Shown piece by piece: positions 1 to 9,484 of a stretch of DNA of 64,000 nucleotides. Each line of letters begins with the position of its first letter. Position 1 is the stretch's first letter. Source of the stretch: Fidelibacterota bacterium (GTDB lineage: Bacteria; Fidelibacterota; Marinisomatia; SCGC-AAA003-L08; TS1B11); contig SCKI01000001.1 in the NCBI GenBank assembly GCA_004124295.1, positions 310,001-374,000 of the forward strand, given 5' to 3'. The notes below the pieces were generated by a model, which had not been told where the DNA came from, did not search any database, and saw only the letters and a program-made list of their open reading frames with translations. Position numbers and translations under genes: made by a program.

Positions 1-18
1 AACTTCGGGGCCGCTAGG

Positions 19-92
19 GGGCGGTTAGCTCAGTTGGTTAGAGCGCTGCGTTCACATCGCAGAGGTCATCCGTTCGAGTCGGATACTGCCCA
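19..92 (+). tRNA. tRNA-Val (anticodon CAC)
   Basis: A complete cloverleaf folds from the sequence. The 7-bp acceptor stem is GGGCGGT/ACTGCCC with one G-T pair and discriminator A92. The D arm is of AGCTCAG...GAGC type, the anticodon stem is CTGCG/CGCAG with loop TTCACAT (anticodon CAC, reading GUG valine codons), and the T arm is ATCCG-TTCGAGT-CGGAT. CCA is not encoded. It stands alone, with a candidate terminator about 80 bases downstream. Confidence 0.97.
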
Positions 93-174
93 CATGATTT
101 TCCGGGAATGTGTCTGACCCATGCGCCTGAAGCTGCTTATGCTTGTTTTGCCAGCCAGCGGGTACCGTTGCCGG

Positions 175-200
175 ACGCACCTTTTCAGGGTGCGTTTTTT
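175..200 (+). terminator. Rho-independent terminator downstream of tRNA-Val
   Basis: A 7-bp GC-rich stem (ACGCACC at 175-181, GGTGCGT at 189-195) with a 7-base loop is followed directly by a run of T. This is the classic intrinsic terminator layout. It lies between the tRNA and the next gene and would end the tRNA transcript. Confidence 0.8.
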
Positions 201-226
201 ATTACACACTCATGATGGATTAATAG

Positions 227-943
227 ATGGACAGCATGGCTGAAGAACTGAACCAGCTGATAGCGTTACAGAAGGTCGATAACCAACTGATGGAAATCGA
301 GGAACTCAAGGGTGACCTGCCGCAGGAAGTGGCCCAGTTGAACCGGGACCTGGACGATCTCGGTGCCGGCATCCAGCAACATAAGGACCAACTTGAAGGC
401 CTGGTCAAGGATGGACGCCACCATCAGGCCCAGGTAAGCGATAGCCGGGTGCTCCTGGCCAAATACCAGGATCAGCTGTTGCTGGTCTCCAGCAACCGGG
501 CCTACGATGCGCTGATGTCGGAAATTGACGGCGCCAAAAAGATCATTGACGACGGCGAAATGAGCCTGCTGGAGATTGAAGAACAGACCCACCAGATCTC
601 CGACCAGTTGAAGGCGGATGAGCTCTCCCTGGGGGCGAAGACGACCCTAATTGAAAGCCGCAAAAAAAGCCTGGCCGCCACCATTGCCGAGACTGAGAAG
701 GAGGCCAAGACCCTCACCCGCCAGCGGACCAAGTTGCAGGGGGCCGTCGAACGCCGGATTTACCTGACCTACGAGCGCATCCGCAGCGCCAAGGATGGCG
801 TGGCTGTGGTGCCGATGACACGGGGTTCCTGCGGGAGCTGCTACAACGAGCTGCCGGCCCAGCTGCAGCGGGAGGTTAAGGCCATGGACCAGACCCTCCC
901 CTGCCCCAGCTGCGGAGTGATTCTCTACTACGAAAGCGAATGA
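227..943 (+). CDS. C4-type zinc-ribbon, coiled-coil protein
   Basis: A 238-aa soluble protein. Residues about 5-175 are rich in Glu, Lys, Gln and Leu with heptad character, predicting a long antiparallel coiled coil. The C-terminus carries a four-cysteine zinc ribbon (CGSC...CPSC). This layout matches the zf-RING_7 family of bacterial proteins, which are thought to act in nucleic-acid or ribosome-related housekeeping but have no firm general role. The start could be the ATG at 227 or at 236, and the ribosome site is weak for both. It lies directly upstream of the RNase P RNA gene. The family call is fairly sure; the function is not known. Confidence 0.85.
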   Translation: MDSMAEELNQLIALQKVDNQLMEIEELKGDLPQEVAQLNRDLDDLGAGIQQHKDQLEGLVKDGRHHQAQVSDSRVLLAKYQDQLLLVSSNRAYDALMSEIDGAKKIIDDGEMSLLEIEEQTHQISDQLKADELSLGAKTTLIESRKKSLAATIAETEKEAKTLTRQRTKLQGAVERRIYLTYERIRSAKDGVAVVPMTRGSCGSCYNELPAQLQREVKAMDQTLPCPSCGVILYYESE

Positions 944-1043
944 CCCGGGCCGCTCGGCCGGCCAGCCGAACCAACGCTCGCCAAAACAGCGTTTCCCAAT
1001 ACAGGGCTCCCCAAGGGCTGCCCAATGCCTGTAAATTCATGGC

Positions 1044-1453
1044 GGAGACCGGCCGGATGGCTGCCTCTCAGTCCCGATTTTTCGGGACCGGGGGGAGGAA
1101 AGTCCGAACTCCACAGGATAGGGCGCCTCCTAACGGGAGGGGGCCGGGTCGGGCTTGCCTGACCGGGCCACGGAAAGTGCAACAGAGAACAGACTGCCCC
1201 GCTGCGTCGGGGTAACGGTGAAACGGTGGTGTAAGAGACCACCAGTCCCCGGTGTAAACCGGAGAGCTGGCAAACCCCGCCTGGAGCAAGACCAAGCAGC
1301 TTCGTCCTCCGGGACCGCTGATCCGGCGGCAACCCGATTCGTCGGGATGCGGAGCGGGTGGGTCGCTAGACCCCGGCCGTGAGGCCCGGGCCAGATGAAT
1401 AGCCATCGTCCCGAGCAGTCGGGATACAGAATTCGGCTTATAGGCCGGTCTCC
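1044..1453 (+). ncRNA. rnpB: RNase P RNA (type A)
   Basis: This is the catalytic RNA of ribonuclease P, which trims the 5' leader of pre-tRNAs. Conserved blocks appear in order: GAGGAAAGTCCGAACTCC with CACAGG near 1095-1117, ACGGAAAGTGCAACAGAGAA near 1170, GGTAACGGTGAAACGGTG near 1211, CTGGAGCAAGACCAA near 1279, GATGAATAG near 1395 and ACAGAATTCGGCTTATAGG near 1425. The ends are set by an 11-bp P1 helix, GGAGACCGGCC (1044-1054) with GGCCGGTCTCC (1443-1453). At about 410 nt it is a typical type A length. Open reading frames across it on either strand are artefacts. Confidence 0.96.
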
Positions 1454-1493
1454 AAAACTTATCCGGCAGCGATGACCCTACGAGTAACCGACA

Positions 1494-3215
1494 TTGCCTG
1501 AACAGAATATCGTTTGGGAATTTACCGAGCCTGATCCGGCCCTGGTGGCCCAGGCCCGGCAGGCCTTCGATGTCCCCGAAATCTATGCCCGTATCCTGGT
1601 GCAGAGGGGCATCACCAACCGGGAGGAAGGCAGCCCGTTCTTCAAACCGCAGCGCGAGCGGCTCCACGATCCTTTCCTGATGCGGAATATGGAGGCCGCC
1701 GTCAGCCGGGTGCTGGAGCAGATTTCCGCCCAGCGGCCCCTGCTCATCTTCGGCGATTACGACGTGGACGGCACCACCGCCGCCGCCATGCTGTCCCAGT
1801 TCATCAAATCTATTGGCGGGTCGGCCTCCACCTACATCCCCAACCGGGAGCGGGAAGGCTACGGCCTCTCCAAGGGCGGCATCGAATACGCCGTCCTGAT
1901 CGGCGCGGACCTGCTGATCACCTGCGATTGCGGCATCAACGCAGTGGAAATGGTGGCTTACGCGGCCGATAAAGGTGTCGCGGTCATCATTACCGACCAC
2001 CATCTCCCCGGCGACAAGCTGCCGGCGGCGGTGGCCATTCTCAATCCCAAGCAGGCTGACTGTCCCTACCCCTTCAAGGGGTTGTGCGGCGGGGGGGTGG
2101 CCTTCAAGCTGGCCCAGGCCCTGGCCGAACGGGGGGGGCACGATCCAGAGCTGGTCTGGCAGCATGCTGACCTGATCGCCCTGGGCATCGCCGCCGACAT
2201 CGTGCCCATTCTGGATGAGAACCGGGTCATTGTCCAGCACGGTCTGGAACTGCTGAAGCGCCGTTCCCGGCCGGGATTGGCGGCCCTCTGGCAGGTGGCG
2301 GGCATGGCCGGCAAAAGTATCACCATCGGCCGCCTGGTGTTCGGGGTGGCGCCTAAAATCAATGCTGCCGGGCGCCTCGGCGATGCCGGCCGGGCGGTCG
2401 ATCTGCTGACCACCACGAACCACTACCAGGCGGTGAGCATTGCCCGGGAACTGCTGGCGGAAAATAAGCGCCGGCAACAGATTCAGGAGCAGACCGTCGA
2501 GGAAGCCATCTACCAGGTGCATGCCGAGCACGACCTGGACAGCGAAATGGCCCTGGTGCTGGCCGGCGAAGGCTGGCATCAAGGGGTCATCGGCATCGTG
2601 GCGGCCCGTATCCGGGACCTGTTTCACCGTCCCACGGCCATCATTTCCCTGGCAAACGGCGTGGGCAAAGGGTCGTTGCGCAGCATGGCCGGCTTCGATC
2701 TGTACCGGGCCCTGGGTGATTGCGCCGACCTCCTGGCCGGTTACGGGGGGCATGTGGTGGCGGCCGGGCTCACCATTACCGCCGGGAATTTGCCCGCCTT
2801 CAGGGAGCGCTTCGTGGCCCTGGCCAATGATAGATTGACCCCTGAAAAACTGCTGCCCCGGCAACTGCTGGATGGCGAGACCGGCCTGGACATGCTGGAC
2901 CGGCGCTTTATCCGCTTCATCAATTCGCTGGAGCCTTATGGACCCGGCAACCGCCGGCCCGTGCTGGCCAGCCGGGGGGTGCTCTCTGCCGGCACACCGC
3001 GGCTGGTGGGCGAGTCGGCCATGCATCTGAAGTGCGCCTTTACACAGAACGGTGCTACCTTTGAGGCCATTGGCTTTAATATGGCCGATCACTATGAGAA
3101 ACTTCTCTTGGACCAGCCCCTTGATATTGCCTACGTTGTGGAGGAGAACGACTGGCAGGGCAAGCGGTCGATCCAGCTGCAACTGAAAGACATCAAACTA
3201 GGAGGTTCCGCATGA
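1494..3215 (+). CDS. recJ: Single-stranded-DNA-specific 5'-3' exonuclease RecJ
   Basis: A 573-aa DHH-family nuclease that degrades single-stranded DNA in recombination and mismatch repair. The Mn-binding motifs are intact: DYDVDG at residues 88-93, a DCG motif near 142, and TDHH with the first Asp at 168. A DHHA1 region with GGH (YGGHVVAAG) follows near 420, and an OB-like nucleic-acid-binding domain closes the protein. Length fits the family. The start is a TTG 40 bases after the RNase P RNA; no in-frame ATG gives a better N-terminus. It overlaps fabH by 4 bases, so translation is probably coupled. Confidence 0.95.
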   Translation: MPEQNIVWEFTEPDPALVAQARQAFDVPEIYARILVQRGITNREEGSPFFKPQRERLHDPFLMRNMEAAVSRVLEQISAQRPLLIFGDYDVDGTTAAAMLSQFIKSIGGSASTYIPNREREGYGLSKGGIEYAVLIGADLLITCDCGINAVEMVAYAADKGVAVIITDHHLPGDKLPAAVAILNPKQADCPYPFKGLCGGGVAFKLAQALAERGGHDPELVWQHADLIALGIAADIVPILDENRVIVQHGLELLKRRSRPGLAALWQVAGMAGKSITIGRLVFGVAPKINAAGRLGDAGRAVDLLTTTNHYQAVSIARELLAENKRRQQIQEQTVEEAIYQVHAEHDLDSEMALVLAGEGWHQGVIGIVAARIRDLFHRPTAIISLANGVGKGSLRSMAGFDLYRALGDCADLLAGYGGHVVAAGLTITAGNLPAFRERFVALANDRLTPEKLLPRQLLDGETGLDMLDRRFIRFINSLEPYGPGNRRPVLASRGVLSAGTPRLVGESAMHLKCAFTQNGATFEAIGFNMADHYEKLLLDQPLDIAYVVEENDWQGKRSIQLQLKDIKLGGSA

Positions 3216-4204
3216 CCCGGGCCTACATCTCCGGCACCGGTTTTTACGTTCCCGAACGGGTGGTGACCAACGCTGAGCTGGCCACGCTAATGAACACCAG
3301 CGACGAGTGGATCACCGCCCGGACCGGCATCAAGACCCGCCATTTCGCCGCCCCCGAAGAAGGCACCATCGATCTGGCGGTGCCGGCGGTGGAACAGGCC
3401 CTGGAGGCGGCCGCGCTCACGGTCGGCGATATCGACTTCATCATCTTCGCCACCTCCTCGCCGGACCACTACGCTCCCGGCTCCGGCTGCTTCCTGCAGG
3501 ACCGCATGGGCTTCGGCGAAATCGGGGCCCTCGATATCCGCGTGCAATGCTCGGGTTTCGTGTATGGCGTCTCCATCGCCGATCAATACATCCGCACCGG
3601 CAGCTTCCGCAACGTGCTGGTGATCGGCGCCGAGCTGCAGTCCACCAACCTGAACATGACCGATGAGGGGCGCGACGTGAGCGTGATTTTCGGTGACGGC
3701 GCCGGCGCGGTGGTGCTTTCCGCTACCGAGGAGGACCGTGGTATCCTCAGCACCCACCTGCATTCCGAAGGCAAGCACGCCAAGCACCTCTGGCTGGAAG
3801 CTGCCTCGAGCTACACCCAGCCGCGCTTCAACAAGGAGGACATTGACGCTGGCCGCCACTGGTTGCAGATGGATGGCCGGGAGGTGTTCCGCCATGCTGT
3901 GGTCCGTTTCCCGGAGGTGATCCGGGAGGCCCTGGAGGCCAACGATATCGCCCTCGACCAGGTGCAGCTGATCATTCCCCACCAGGCCAACTTGCGCATC
4001 AGCAATGAAGTTGCCCGGCGGCTGGGCGCCCCCAGCGACCTTCTCTATTCAAACATCCAGCGCTACGGCAACACCACGGCGGCCAGCATACCCATTGCCC
4101 TGGCAGAGGCCCTGCGTGAAGATAAAATCGCGCCGGGAGACTATGTCGTTCTGGCCGCTTTCGGATCCGGTTTCACCTGGGCCGCGGCACTCATAAAGTG
4201 GTAA
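3212..4204 (+). CDS. fabH: Beta-ketoacyl-ACP synthase III (FabH)
   Basis: A 330-aa condensing enzyme that starts fatty-acid synthesis by joining acetyl-CoA (or a branched starter) to malonyl-ACP. The Cys-His-Asn triad is present: C113 in QCSGF, H257 in PHQAN and N287 in YGNTTAAS. N- and C-terminal thiolase-like halves are complete and the length is standard. A strong AGGAGG site lies inside the end of recJ and the start overlaps the recJ stop (ATGA). The acyl-CoA dehydrogenase gene follows 33 bases later, so both ends of acyl-chain metabolism are linked here. Confidence 0.95.
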   Translation: MTRAYISGTGFYVPERVVTNAELATLMNTSDEWITARTGIKTRHFAAPEEGTIDLAVPAVEQALEAAALTVGDIDFIIFATSSPDHYAPGSGCFLQDRMGFGEIGALDIRVQCSGFVYGVSIADQYIRTGSFRNVLVIGAELQSTNLNMTDEGRDVSVIFGDGAGAVVLSATEEDRGILSTHLHSEGKHAKHLWLEAASSYTQPRFNKEDIDAGRHWLQMDGREVFRHAVVRFPEVIREALEANDIALDQVQLIIPHQANLRISNEVARRLGAPSDLLYSNIQRYGNTTAASIPIALAEALREDKIAPGDYVVLAAFGSGFTWAAALIKW

Positions 4205-4237
4205 TGGGTCCCATGGTAAAGGGAGCACAGTAGCCCC

Positions 4238-5395
4238 ATGGATTTGCGTTATTTTTCGGAGGAGCATCGCCTGTTGCACGACATGGTGGCCGAGTTCAGC
4301 CGCAATGAAGTTGAGCCGGTGGCAGAAGAGCAGGACCGGGAGGGACGCTTTCCCAAGGAGTTGGTGCAGAAGATGGCCGCGCTGGGTCTGCTGGGGATTC
4401 CCATTGACAGCAAATATGGCGGCGCCGGCATGGACACCGTGGCATTTGCCATCGCCGTGCACCAGTTGGCCATCGCCGATGCCAGCACGGCCATCACCAT
4501 GGGCGCCCACACCAGCCTGGGCTGCATGCCGATCTACCTGTTCGGCACCGAAGAGCAGAAGCAGAAATATCTGCCAGCCCTCACCAGCGGCGAGCAACTG
4601 GGCGCATTCGCCCTCACCGAGCCGGGCGCAGGCAGCGATGCCGGCGGAACCCAGACGCGGGCCGAGAAGCGCCATGATAAATATGTGGTGAACGGGCAGA
4701 AGGCTTTCATTACCAACGCGGGCTATGCCGGCGTGATCAGTTTCACCGCGCGCCTTTTCGAAAATGGCGAGGAGGTGGGCATCACTACCTTTATCGCCGA
4801 GGCCGGCACACCAGGACTGCGGCTGGGGGAGCCGGAGAAGAAGATGGGTTGGCGGGCCTCCGATACCCGCGCAGTCTACTTTGAAGACATGGAGCTTCCG
4901 GCCAAGCAGCTGCTGGGGGAACCGGGGAAAGGGTTCACCCAGTTCCTGAAAGTGCTCAGCGGCGGCCGCATCTCCCTGGGCGCCCTCGCGCTGGGTACGA
5001 CCGAGGGGGCCTTCCGCCGGGCCCTCAAATATGCCCATGAACGGGAAGCCTTCGGCAAAAAGATCGGCGAGTTCCAGGGCATCGGCTTCAAGCTGGCCGA
5101 CATCGCCACCGAGCTGGAAGCGGCCAAGCACCTGGTTTACCATGCCGCCTGGCTGAAGGACCAGGGCCACAATGTTGACCGGGAGGCGGCCATGGCCAAG
5201 CTGTTTGCCAGCGAATTGGCCATGCGGGCCACCACGGAAGCCATCCAGATTCACGGCGGGTATGGCTATATTCGGGAGTATCAGGTGGAACGCTTTTTCA
5301 GGGATGCCAAGGTCCTGGAAATAGGCGAAGGCACCAGTGAGATTCAACGCATCGTCATCGCCCGGCAACTGATGGAGGAGGCCGGCAGGCTTTGA
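4238..5395 (+). CDS. Acyl-CoA dehydrogenase
   Basis: A 385-aa flavoenzyme of short/branched-chain acyl-CoA dehydrogenase type, which oxidises acyl-CoA to trans-2-enoyl-CoA and passes electrons to electron-transfer flavoprotein. Visible signatures are ALTEPGAGSDAGG (FAD/substrate loop, near residue 128), the middle beta domain, QIHGGYGYIREY near 340, and EGTSEIQ near 366, whose Glu is the usual catalytic base. The length is normal for the family. Chain-length specificity cannot be read from sequence alone. Its stop codon overlaps the start of the next gene (TGATG). Confidence 0.93.
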   Translation: MDLRYFSEEHRLLHDMVAEFSRNEVEPVAEEQDREGRFPKELVQKMAALGLLGIPIDSKYGGAGMDTVAFAIAVHQLAIADASTAITMGAHTSLGCMPIYLFGTEEQKQKYLPALTSGEQLGAFALTEPGAGSDAGGTQTRAEKRHDKYVVNGQKAFITNAGYAGVISFTARLFENGEEVGITTFIAEAGTPGLRLGEPEKKMGWRASDTRAVYFEDMELPAKQLLGEPGKGFTQFLKVLSGGRISLGALALGTTEGAFRRALKYAHEREAFGKKIGEFQGIGFKLADIATELEAAKHLVYHAAWLKDQGHNVDREAAMAKLFASELAMRATTEAIQIHGGYGYIREYQVERFFRDAKVLEIGEGTSEIQRIVIARQLMEEAGRL

Positions 5396-7782
5396 TGGCA
5401 AAACGCAAACGCAAAGCATATTTCCGGGATATGCCCCTGTTGCGGTCCCGCAAGGCGGCCCGGGCCGGCATCTGGGTGGGCACCATCCTTATCGTCTCGT
5501 TTCTGTATCCCCTGGGGGACCAGTTCGAATACCGCTACGACCTGAATGAAATCACCCGGGAGGCGGTGATCGCCCCGTTCAATTTCCCGGTCCTCAAGAG
5601 CGCCGATGATCTGGAGTCCGAGCGTGAAGCTGCCCGCCGGTCGGTACCGCTGCTGTTTCGCCGGGACCCGCAGATCGCGACGCAGCAGTTCAGCATGCTG
5701 GTCGATATTTTCAACCGTGTGGGGCGCATCCGGCGCGCCGCCCAAAAACTTTCCCAGAGCGAGGCCCTGGCCTTCCGCCACCAGTTTGACGAACAGGAGG
5801 CCAGCACACGGCAGGCGGTGGCCCGGGACAGCACCGCCCTGATGCGCCTTCGGGAGGACCTGGCCCAGCAGTTTCCTCTCGATCTGAGCAACACCCACTG
5901 GGCCGCCCTGTTGCAGGGACAGACCGAAACAGGCCGCAAAATCGATCTGGACCGTCTGCAGAGAAACCTGGAGAGAATTATCCGGGACCTGTTTAGCGAG
6001 GGGGTGCTGGAGCTGGCCAAGCGCCAGATCGGCGATGCCCCGGTGGCCGTGAGCAGCGCCGGCGTGGAGGAAAATTTCGAACTGCAATTCCTGATGGATC
6101 AGGATGAGGCCTGGACCAAGGCAAAAACCCGCCTCCAGGCCATCTATACCGAGGAGCAGGCCGTGGAGTACGCCACCGGCACCGAACTGCTGATCTATTT
6201 GATCCGCCCCAACCTGCTCTACGATTCGGAGACCACCCAACGGCGCCAGAAAGAGGCCGTTGACATGGTGCCCCCCGCCAAGGGCATCGTGCTGAAAAAC
6301 GAGCGCATCGTCGATGCCAACACCCGGGTAACAGAGGAGGTGCTGTTGCGGCTCAGTTCGCTGGCTGCGGCCAAGACCCAACTCCTCGCCTCCGCCGGGG
6401 GGATCCAGCTCTGGCTGCCGCGCATCGGCATGGTGCTGATTACCACCATCTGCCTGGCCTTCTTCTTTGTCTGGTTGTATGTCTACCGCCGGCACCTTTA
6501 CCGGCAGAACCGGATTCTGCTGCTGATGAATCTGCTGTTCGTATTGATGCTGGCTATGGGCAGCTTTTTCCACCTGCGCATCGGCCTGTCGGAGTACCTG
6601 ATACCGTTCACGGTGGCGGCCATGGCCTTCACCATCCTGTTCGACGCCCGGACGGCGGTCATCGCCGTTGTCACTCTGGCGATCATGATGGGCTTTCTGG
6701 TGGGCAACAGGATCGACTTTGTGCTGGTCAACCTGCTGGCAGGGAGCGTGGCCATCTACTCGGTGCGCCAGCTGCGGCGAAGGCGGCAGATATTTACGGC
6801 CATCATATATATCGTGTCGGCCTATGCCCTGGGCATTGCCTCGGTGGAATTCCTGAAGTATACCAACCTGGCCGCTTTGGGTGAACATGTGATGTACGCC
6901 TCCATCAACGGCGTACTCTCCCCCATCATGGTCTACGGCCTCATCGGCGTGCTGGAGGTGATCTTCGGCATGACCACCAATCTGACCCTGCTGGAGCTGT
7001 CCGACTTCAATCAGCCCCTGCTGCGCCGCCTGAGCCGGGAGGCCAACGGCACTTTCAGCCACAGCATCGTGGTCGGCAATCTGGCTGAGGCCGCCGCCAA
7101 TGCCATCGGGGCCAACTCCCTGCTGTGCCGTGTGGGGGCCTACTATCACGACATCGGCAAGCTGGGCCGGCCGGAATATTTTATCGAGAACCAGTTCAAA
7201 CAGGTCAATCCCCACGATTCGCTGGCGCCCCACATGAGTGCCCGGGTGGTGATCAATCATGTGAAGGACGGCCTGAAGCTGGCCCGGGAGTACGGTCTGC
7301 CCGAAGCGGTCTCGGATTTCATTCCCATGCATCACGGCACGGCACGCATCGAGTATTTCTACCAGCGGGCTATCAAGGAGAGCGGCGATGCCTCGCAGGT
7401 CAAGGAGGAGGCCTACCGTTACCGGGGCCCCAAACCCAACACCAAGGAGACCGGCATCCTGATGCTCTGCGAAGCCATCGAGGCGGCCACGCGCTCCATC
7501 AAAAACCCGACCCTGCCACGCATCCAGCAGATGATGGATACCATCATCGAGCTGCGCATGACCGACAACCAGCTGAACGAATGCCCCCTCACCCTCCGGG
7601 AGCTGCAGCTGATCAAGGGGGACGTGCAGGCCGGTACCGGGATGATTTCGGTACTCCAGGGGATCTACCATGTGCGCATACCCTATCCCGGCACCGACCC
7701 GGATGCAAAAGGCTCTGGTGAGGAGGAAAAACTGGAAGAGTTGGCCCGGGAAAAGCTCTTCGAGGGCACACCCACCGAATGA
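5395..7782 (+). CDS. 7TM-HD family cyclic-dinucleotide phosphodiesterase (PgpH-like)
   Basis: A 795-aa membrane protein. A first membrane helix (about residues 18-35) is followed by a roughly 270-aa extracytoplasmic 7TMR-HDED domain, seven membrane helices between about 340 and 560, and a cytoplasmic HD domain. The metal-binding motif YYHDIGKLG (H585, D586) and a later HHGT are intact. Characterised relatives such as Listeria PgpH hydrolyse c-di-AMP, which suggests a role in cell-wall and osmotic signalling. The ATG at 5395 is preferred over TTG at 5392 because it gives the usual stop/start overlap. The following ybeY neighbour is a common arrangement for this family. Confidence 0.93.
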   Translation: MAKRKRKAYFRDMPLLRSRKAARAGIWVGTILIVSFLYPLGDQFEYRYDLNEITREAVIAPFNFPVLKSADDLESEREAARRSVPLLFRRDPQIATQQFSMLVDIFNRVGRIRRAAQKLSQSEALAFRHQFDEQEASTRQAVARDSTALMRLREDLAQQFPLDLSNTHWAALLQGQTETGRKIDLDRLQRNLERIIRDLFSEGVLELAKRQIGDAPVAVSSAGVEENFELQFLMDQDEAWTKAKTRLQAIYTEEQAVEYATGTELLIYLIRPNLLYDSETTQRRQKEAVDMVPPAKGIVLKNERIVDANTRVTEEVLLRLSSLAAAKTQLLASAGGIQLWLPRIGMVLITTICLAFFFVWLYVYRRHLYRQNRILLLMNLLFVLMLAMGSFFHLRIGLSEYLIPFTVAAMAFTILFDARTAVIAVVTLAIMMGFLVGNRIDFVLVNLLAGSVAIYSVRQLRRRRQIFTAIIYIVSAYALGIASVEFLKYTNLAALGEHVMYASINGVLSPIMVYGLIGVLEVIFGMTTNLTLLELSDFNQPLLRRLSREANGTFSHSIVVGNLAEAAANAIGANSLLCRVGAYYHDIGKLGRPEYFIENQFKQVNPHDSLAPHMSARVVINHVKDGLKLAREYGLPEAVSDFIPMHHGTARIEYFYQRAIKESGDASQVKEEAYRYRGPKPNTKETGILMLCEAIEAATRSIKNPTLPRIQQMMDTIIELRMTDNQLNECPLTLRELQLIKGDVQAGTGMISVLQGIYHVRIPYPGTDPDAKGSGEEEKLEELAREKLFEGTPTE

Positions 7783-8210
7783 TTAGCGTGGGAGTGGAAG
7801 CCCAAGGGGATGAGCCCCCGCTGCCGCCGGCAGAAGTAGAAGACCTGGTCAGGGCCGTCTTCAGCGACCGGGACACCAGCGCCGCCCAGGCGACGGTTAT
7901 TTTCACCGGTGACGAACAGCTCCGGCAGCTTAAAAAGACCTACCTGAACATCGACGCTTATACCGACGTCATCGCCTTCGAGCTCAACGAACCGGGGGAG
8001 CCGTTGGAAGCGGAGATTTATATCAGCGTCGATCGGGCCCGGGAAAATTGCGCCGCCTATGGCGAGACCCTGGAACAAGAGCTGCGCCGGCTGGTGATCC
8101 ACGGCAGCCTGCACCTGATGGGTGAAAGTGATGCGACCCCCGCGGAGCAGGCAGCCATGCGGCGGCTGGAGGAGGGCTATCTCGATGCCGTGAGGCGCGA
8201 ACCGACATGA
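7779..8210 (+). CDS. ybeY: Endoribonuclease / rRNA maturation factor YbeY
   Basis: A 143-aa metalloprotein acting in 16S rRNA 3'-end maturation and ribosome quality control. The family core is present: LNIDAYTDVIAFE and the C-terminal HGSLHLMGESD. The usual ligand pattern is HGxLHLxGxxH; here the third His is Asp. From memory, Bacteroidota orthologues also carry Asp there, so this is probably lineage-typical rather than inactivating. It overlaps the HD gene upstream and the CNNM/CBS gene downstream by 4 bases each, the widespread pgpH-ybeY-corC order. Confidence 0.92.
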   Translation: MISVGVEAQGDEPPLPPAEVEDLVRAVFSDRDTSAAQATVIFTGDEQLRQLKKTYLNIDAYTDVIAFELNEPGEPLEAEIYISVDRARENCAAYGETLEQELRRLVIHGSLHLMGESDATPAEQAAMRRLEEGYLDAVRREPT

Positions 8211-9484
8211 GCAGGGCTCTGCTCGACCTCCTGCTGATCCTGGCCCTGCTGGTGGCCAGTGCCCTGCTGTCCGGCGCGGAAACGGCCTATTTCCGGATCC
8301 AGAGCCGGCTGAAGGACTACGGCGATGATGAAGCGCTGACTCCGGCGATGAAGGCTCTGCTGGAAAATCCCCGCCGGCTGCTGATCAGTCTGCTCACCGG
8401 CAACACCCTGGTCAATATCACCATCGCCTCCCTGGCCGCGCTGGTGACTGCCGACCTGGCCCGGCAATGGGGCCTGAATCTGGCCCTTATGCTGGCCCTG
8501 GAATCGGTGGTGGTGTCGGTGGTCCTGCTCCTGTTCGGCGAAGGGCTGCCCAAACTGATGGCCCTGCGCCATACCCGGACCTATGCCCGCCTGGCCAGCC
8601 GGCCCCTGAGGCTGCTCGTGTGGGTCCTGTACCCTATCGGCGGACTGATCTATGGGCTGACCCACATGCTGCTGCGGCTGCTGCGGATCAGGTCCGAGAG
8701 CATGTTTACTTCCGAAGCGGAGCTCAAAGACCTGGCCCAGGTCGGCTCGGAGCGGGGCACGCTGGATGAGAGCGAGACGGAGATTATCCATTCCCTCTTC
8801 GAGTTTGGCGATACGGCTGTCCACGAGATCATGACGCCCCGGGTCGATATCCTGGCCCTGGAATCCAGGGCCGGTCTGGCCGCAGCCTGTGAAATGATCC
8901 GCACCCGGCAGATTTCCAAACTGCCGGTGTTCCGGGAATCCATCGACGACGTCCGGGGCATCCTCTATGCCAAGGATGTGCTGCCGTTCCTGAACGGCAC
9001 ATTTCCCGAGGTCGATCTGGTACGGCTGGCCCGGCCCCCTTATTTCGTCCCCGAGAAAAAAAAGGTGGCCGCCCTGCTGCAGGCTTTCCAGGAGCGCCGC
9101 ACCACCATTGCCATTGTGGTGGACGAATTCGGGGGCACGGCCGGGTTGGTAACCCTGGAGGATGTGGTCGAGGAGGTGCTGGGCGAACTGCGCGATCCCT
9201 ACGATCTGCAGGAGCTGGAAATCAAGGCCGCCGGGGAGGACGAATATCTGGTGGAGGCCGCCGTACCGCTGGACGACCTGGAGGAGCGCCTGGAGAGCCG
9301 CTTCCCGACGGAACGCGATTACGATACCCTCGGCGGCTTCCTGTTCGACCAGTTCGATAAGGTTCCCCAGGCCGGCCAGAGCATCACCTTTAACAGCCGT
9401 CTTTTCACGGTGCGCAGCGTGACGGGGAACCGCATCGGGCAAGTGCATATCGGCGCCAAAACAGAGGATGGAGAGCATGGATAA
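8207..9484 (+). CDS. CNNM-domain, CBS-pair membrane protein (CorC/HlyC family)
   Basis: A 425-aa membrane protein. The N-terminal CNNM domain spans roughly residues 1-170 with several membrane segments and the SGAETAYF signature near 22-29. A CBS pair follows (VHEIMTPRVDI near 205; VVDEFGGTAGLVTLEDVVEE near 303), and a CorC/HlyC transporter-associated domain lies near 335-420. Related proteins act in Mg2+/Co2+ efflux or homeostasis; older names such as haemolysin are misleading. It is the third member of the overlapping HD-ybeY-CNNM cluster. The transported ion cannot be read from sequence. Confidence 0.92.
   Translation: MSRALLDLLLILALLVASALLSGAETAYFRIQSRLKDYGDDEALTPAMKALLENPRRLLISLLTGNTLVNITIASLAALVTADLARQWGLNLALMLALESVVVSVVLLLFGEGLPKLMALRHTRTYARLASRPLRLLVWVLYPIGGLIYGLTHMLLRLLRIRSESMFTSEAELKDLAQVGSERGTLDESETEIIHSLFEFGDTAVHEIMTPRVDILALESRAGLAAACEMIRTRQISKLPVFRESIDDVRGILYAKDVLPFLNGTFPEVDLVRLARPPYFVPEKKKVAALLQAFQERRTTIAIVVDEFGGTAGLVTLEDVVEEVLGELRDPYDLQELEIKAAGEDEYLVEAAVPLDDLEERLESRFPTERDYDTLGGFLFDQFDKVPQAGQSITFNSRLFTVRSVTGNRIGQVHIGAKTEDGEHG

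Noticed and set aside
928-1382. Several reading frames over 75-134 codons on both strands
   Set aside because: They lie on the RNase P RNA gene, whose conserved blocks and P1 helix explain the region.
1068-3182. A 704-codon minus-strand frame
   Set aside because: Antisense to recJ and rnpB; low-complexity His/Gln/Gly-rich product typical of GC-rich shadow frames.
5344-7671. A 775-codon minus-strand frame
   Set aside because: Exactly antisense to the 7TM-HD gene, which has clear domains; shadow of GC-rich codon use.
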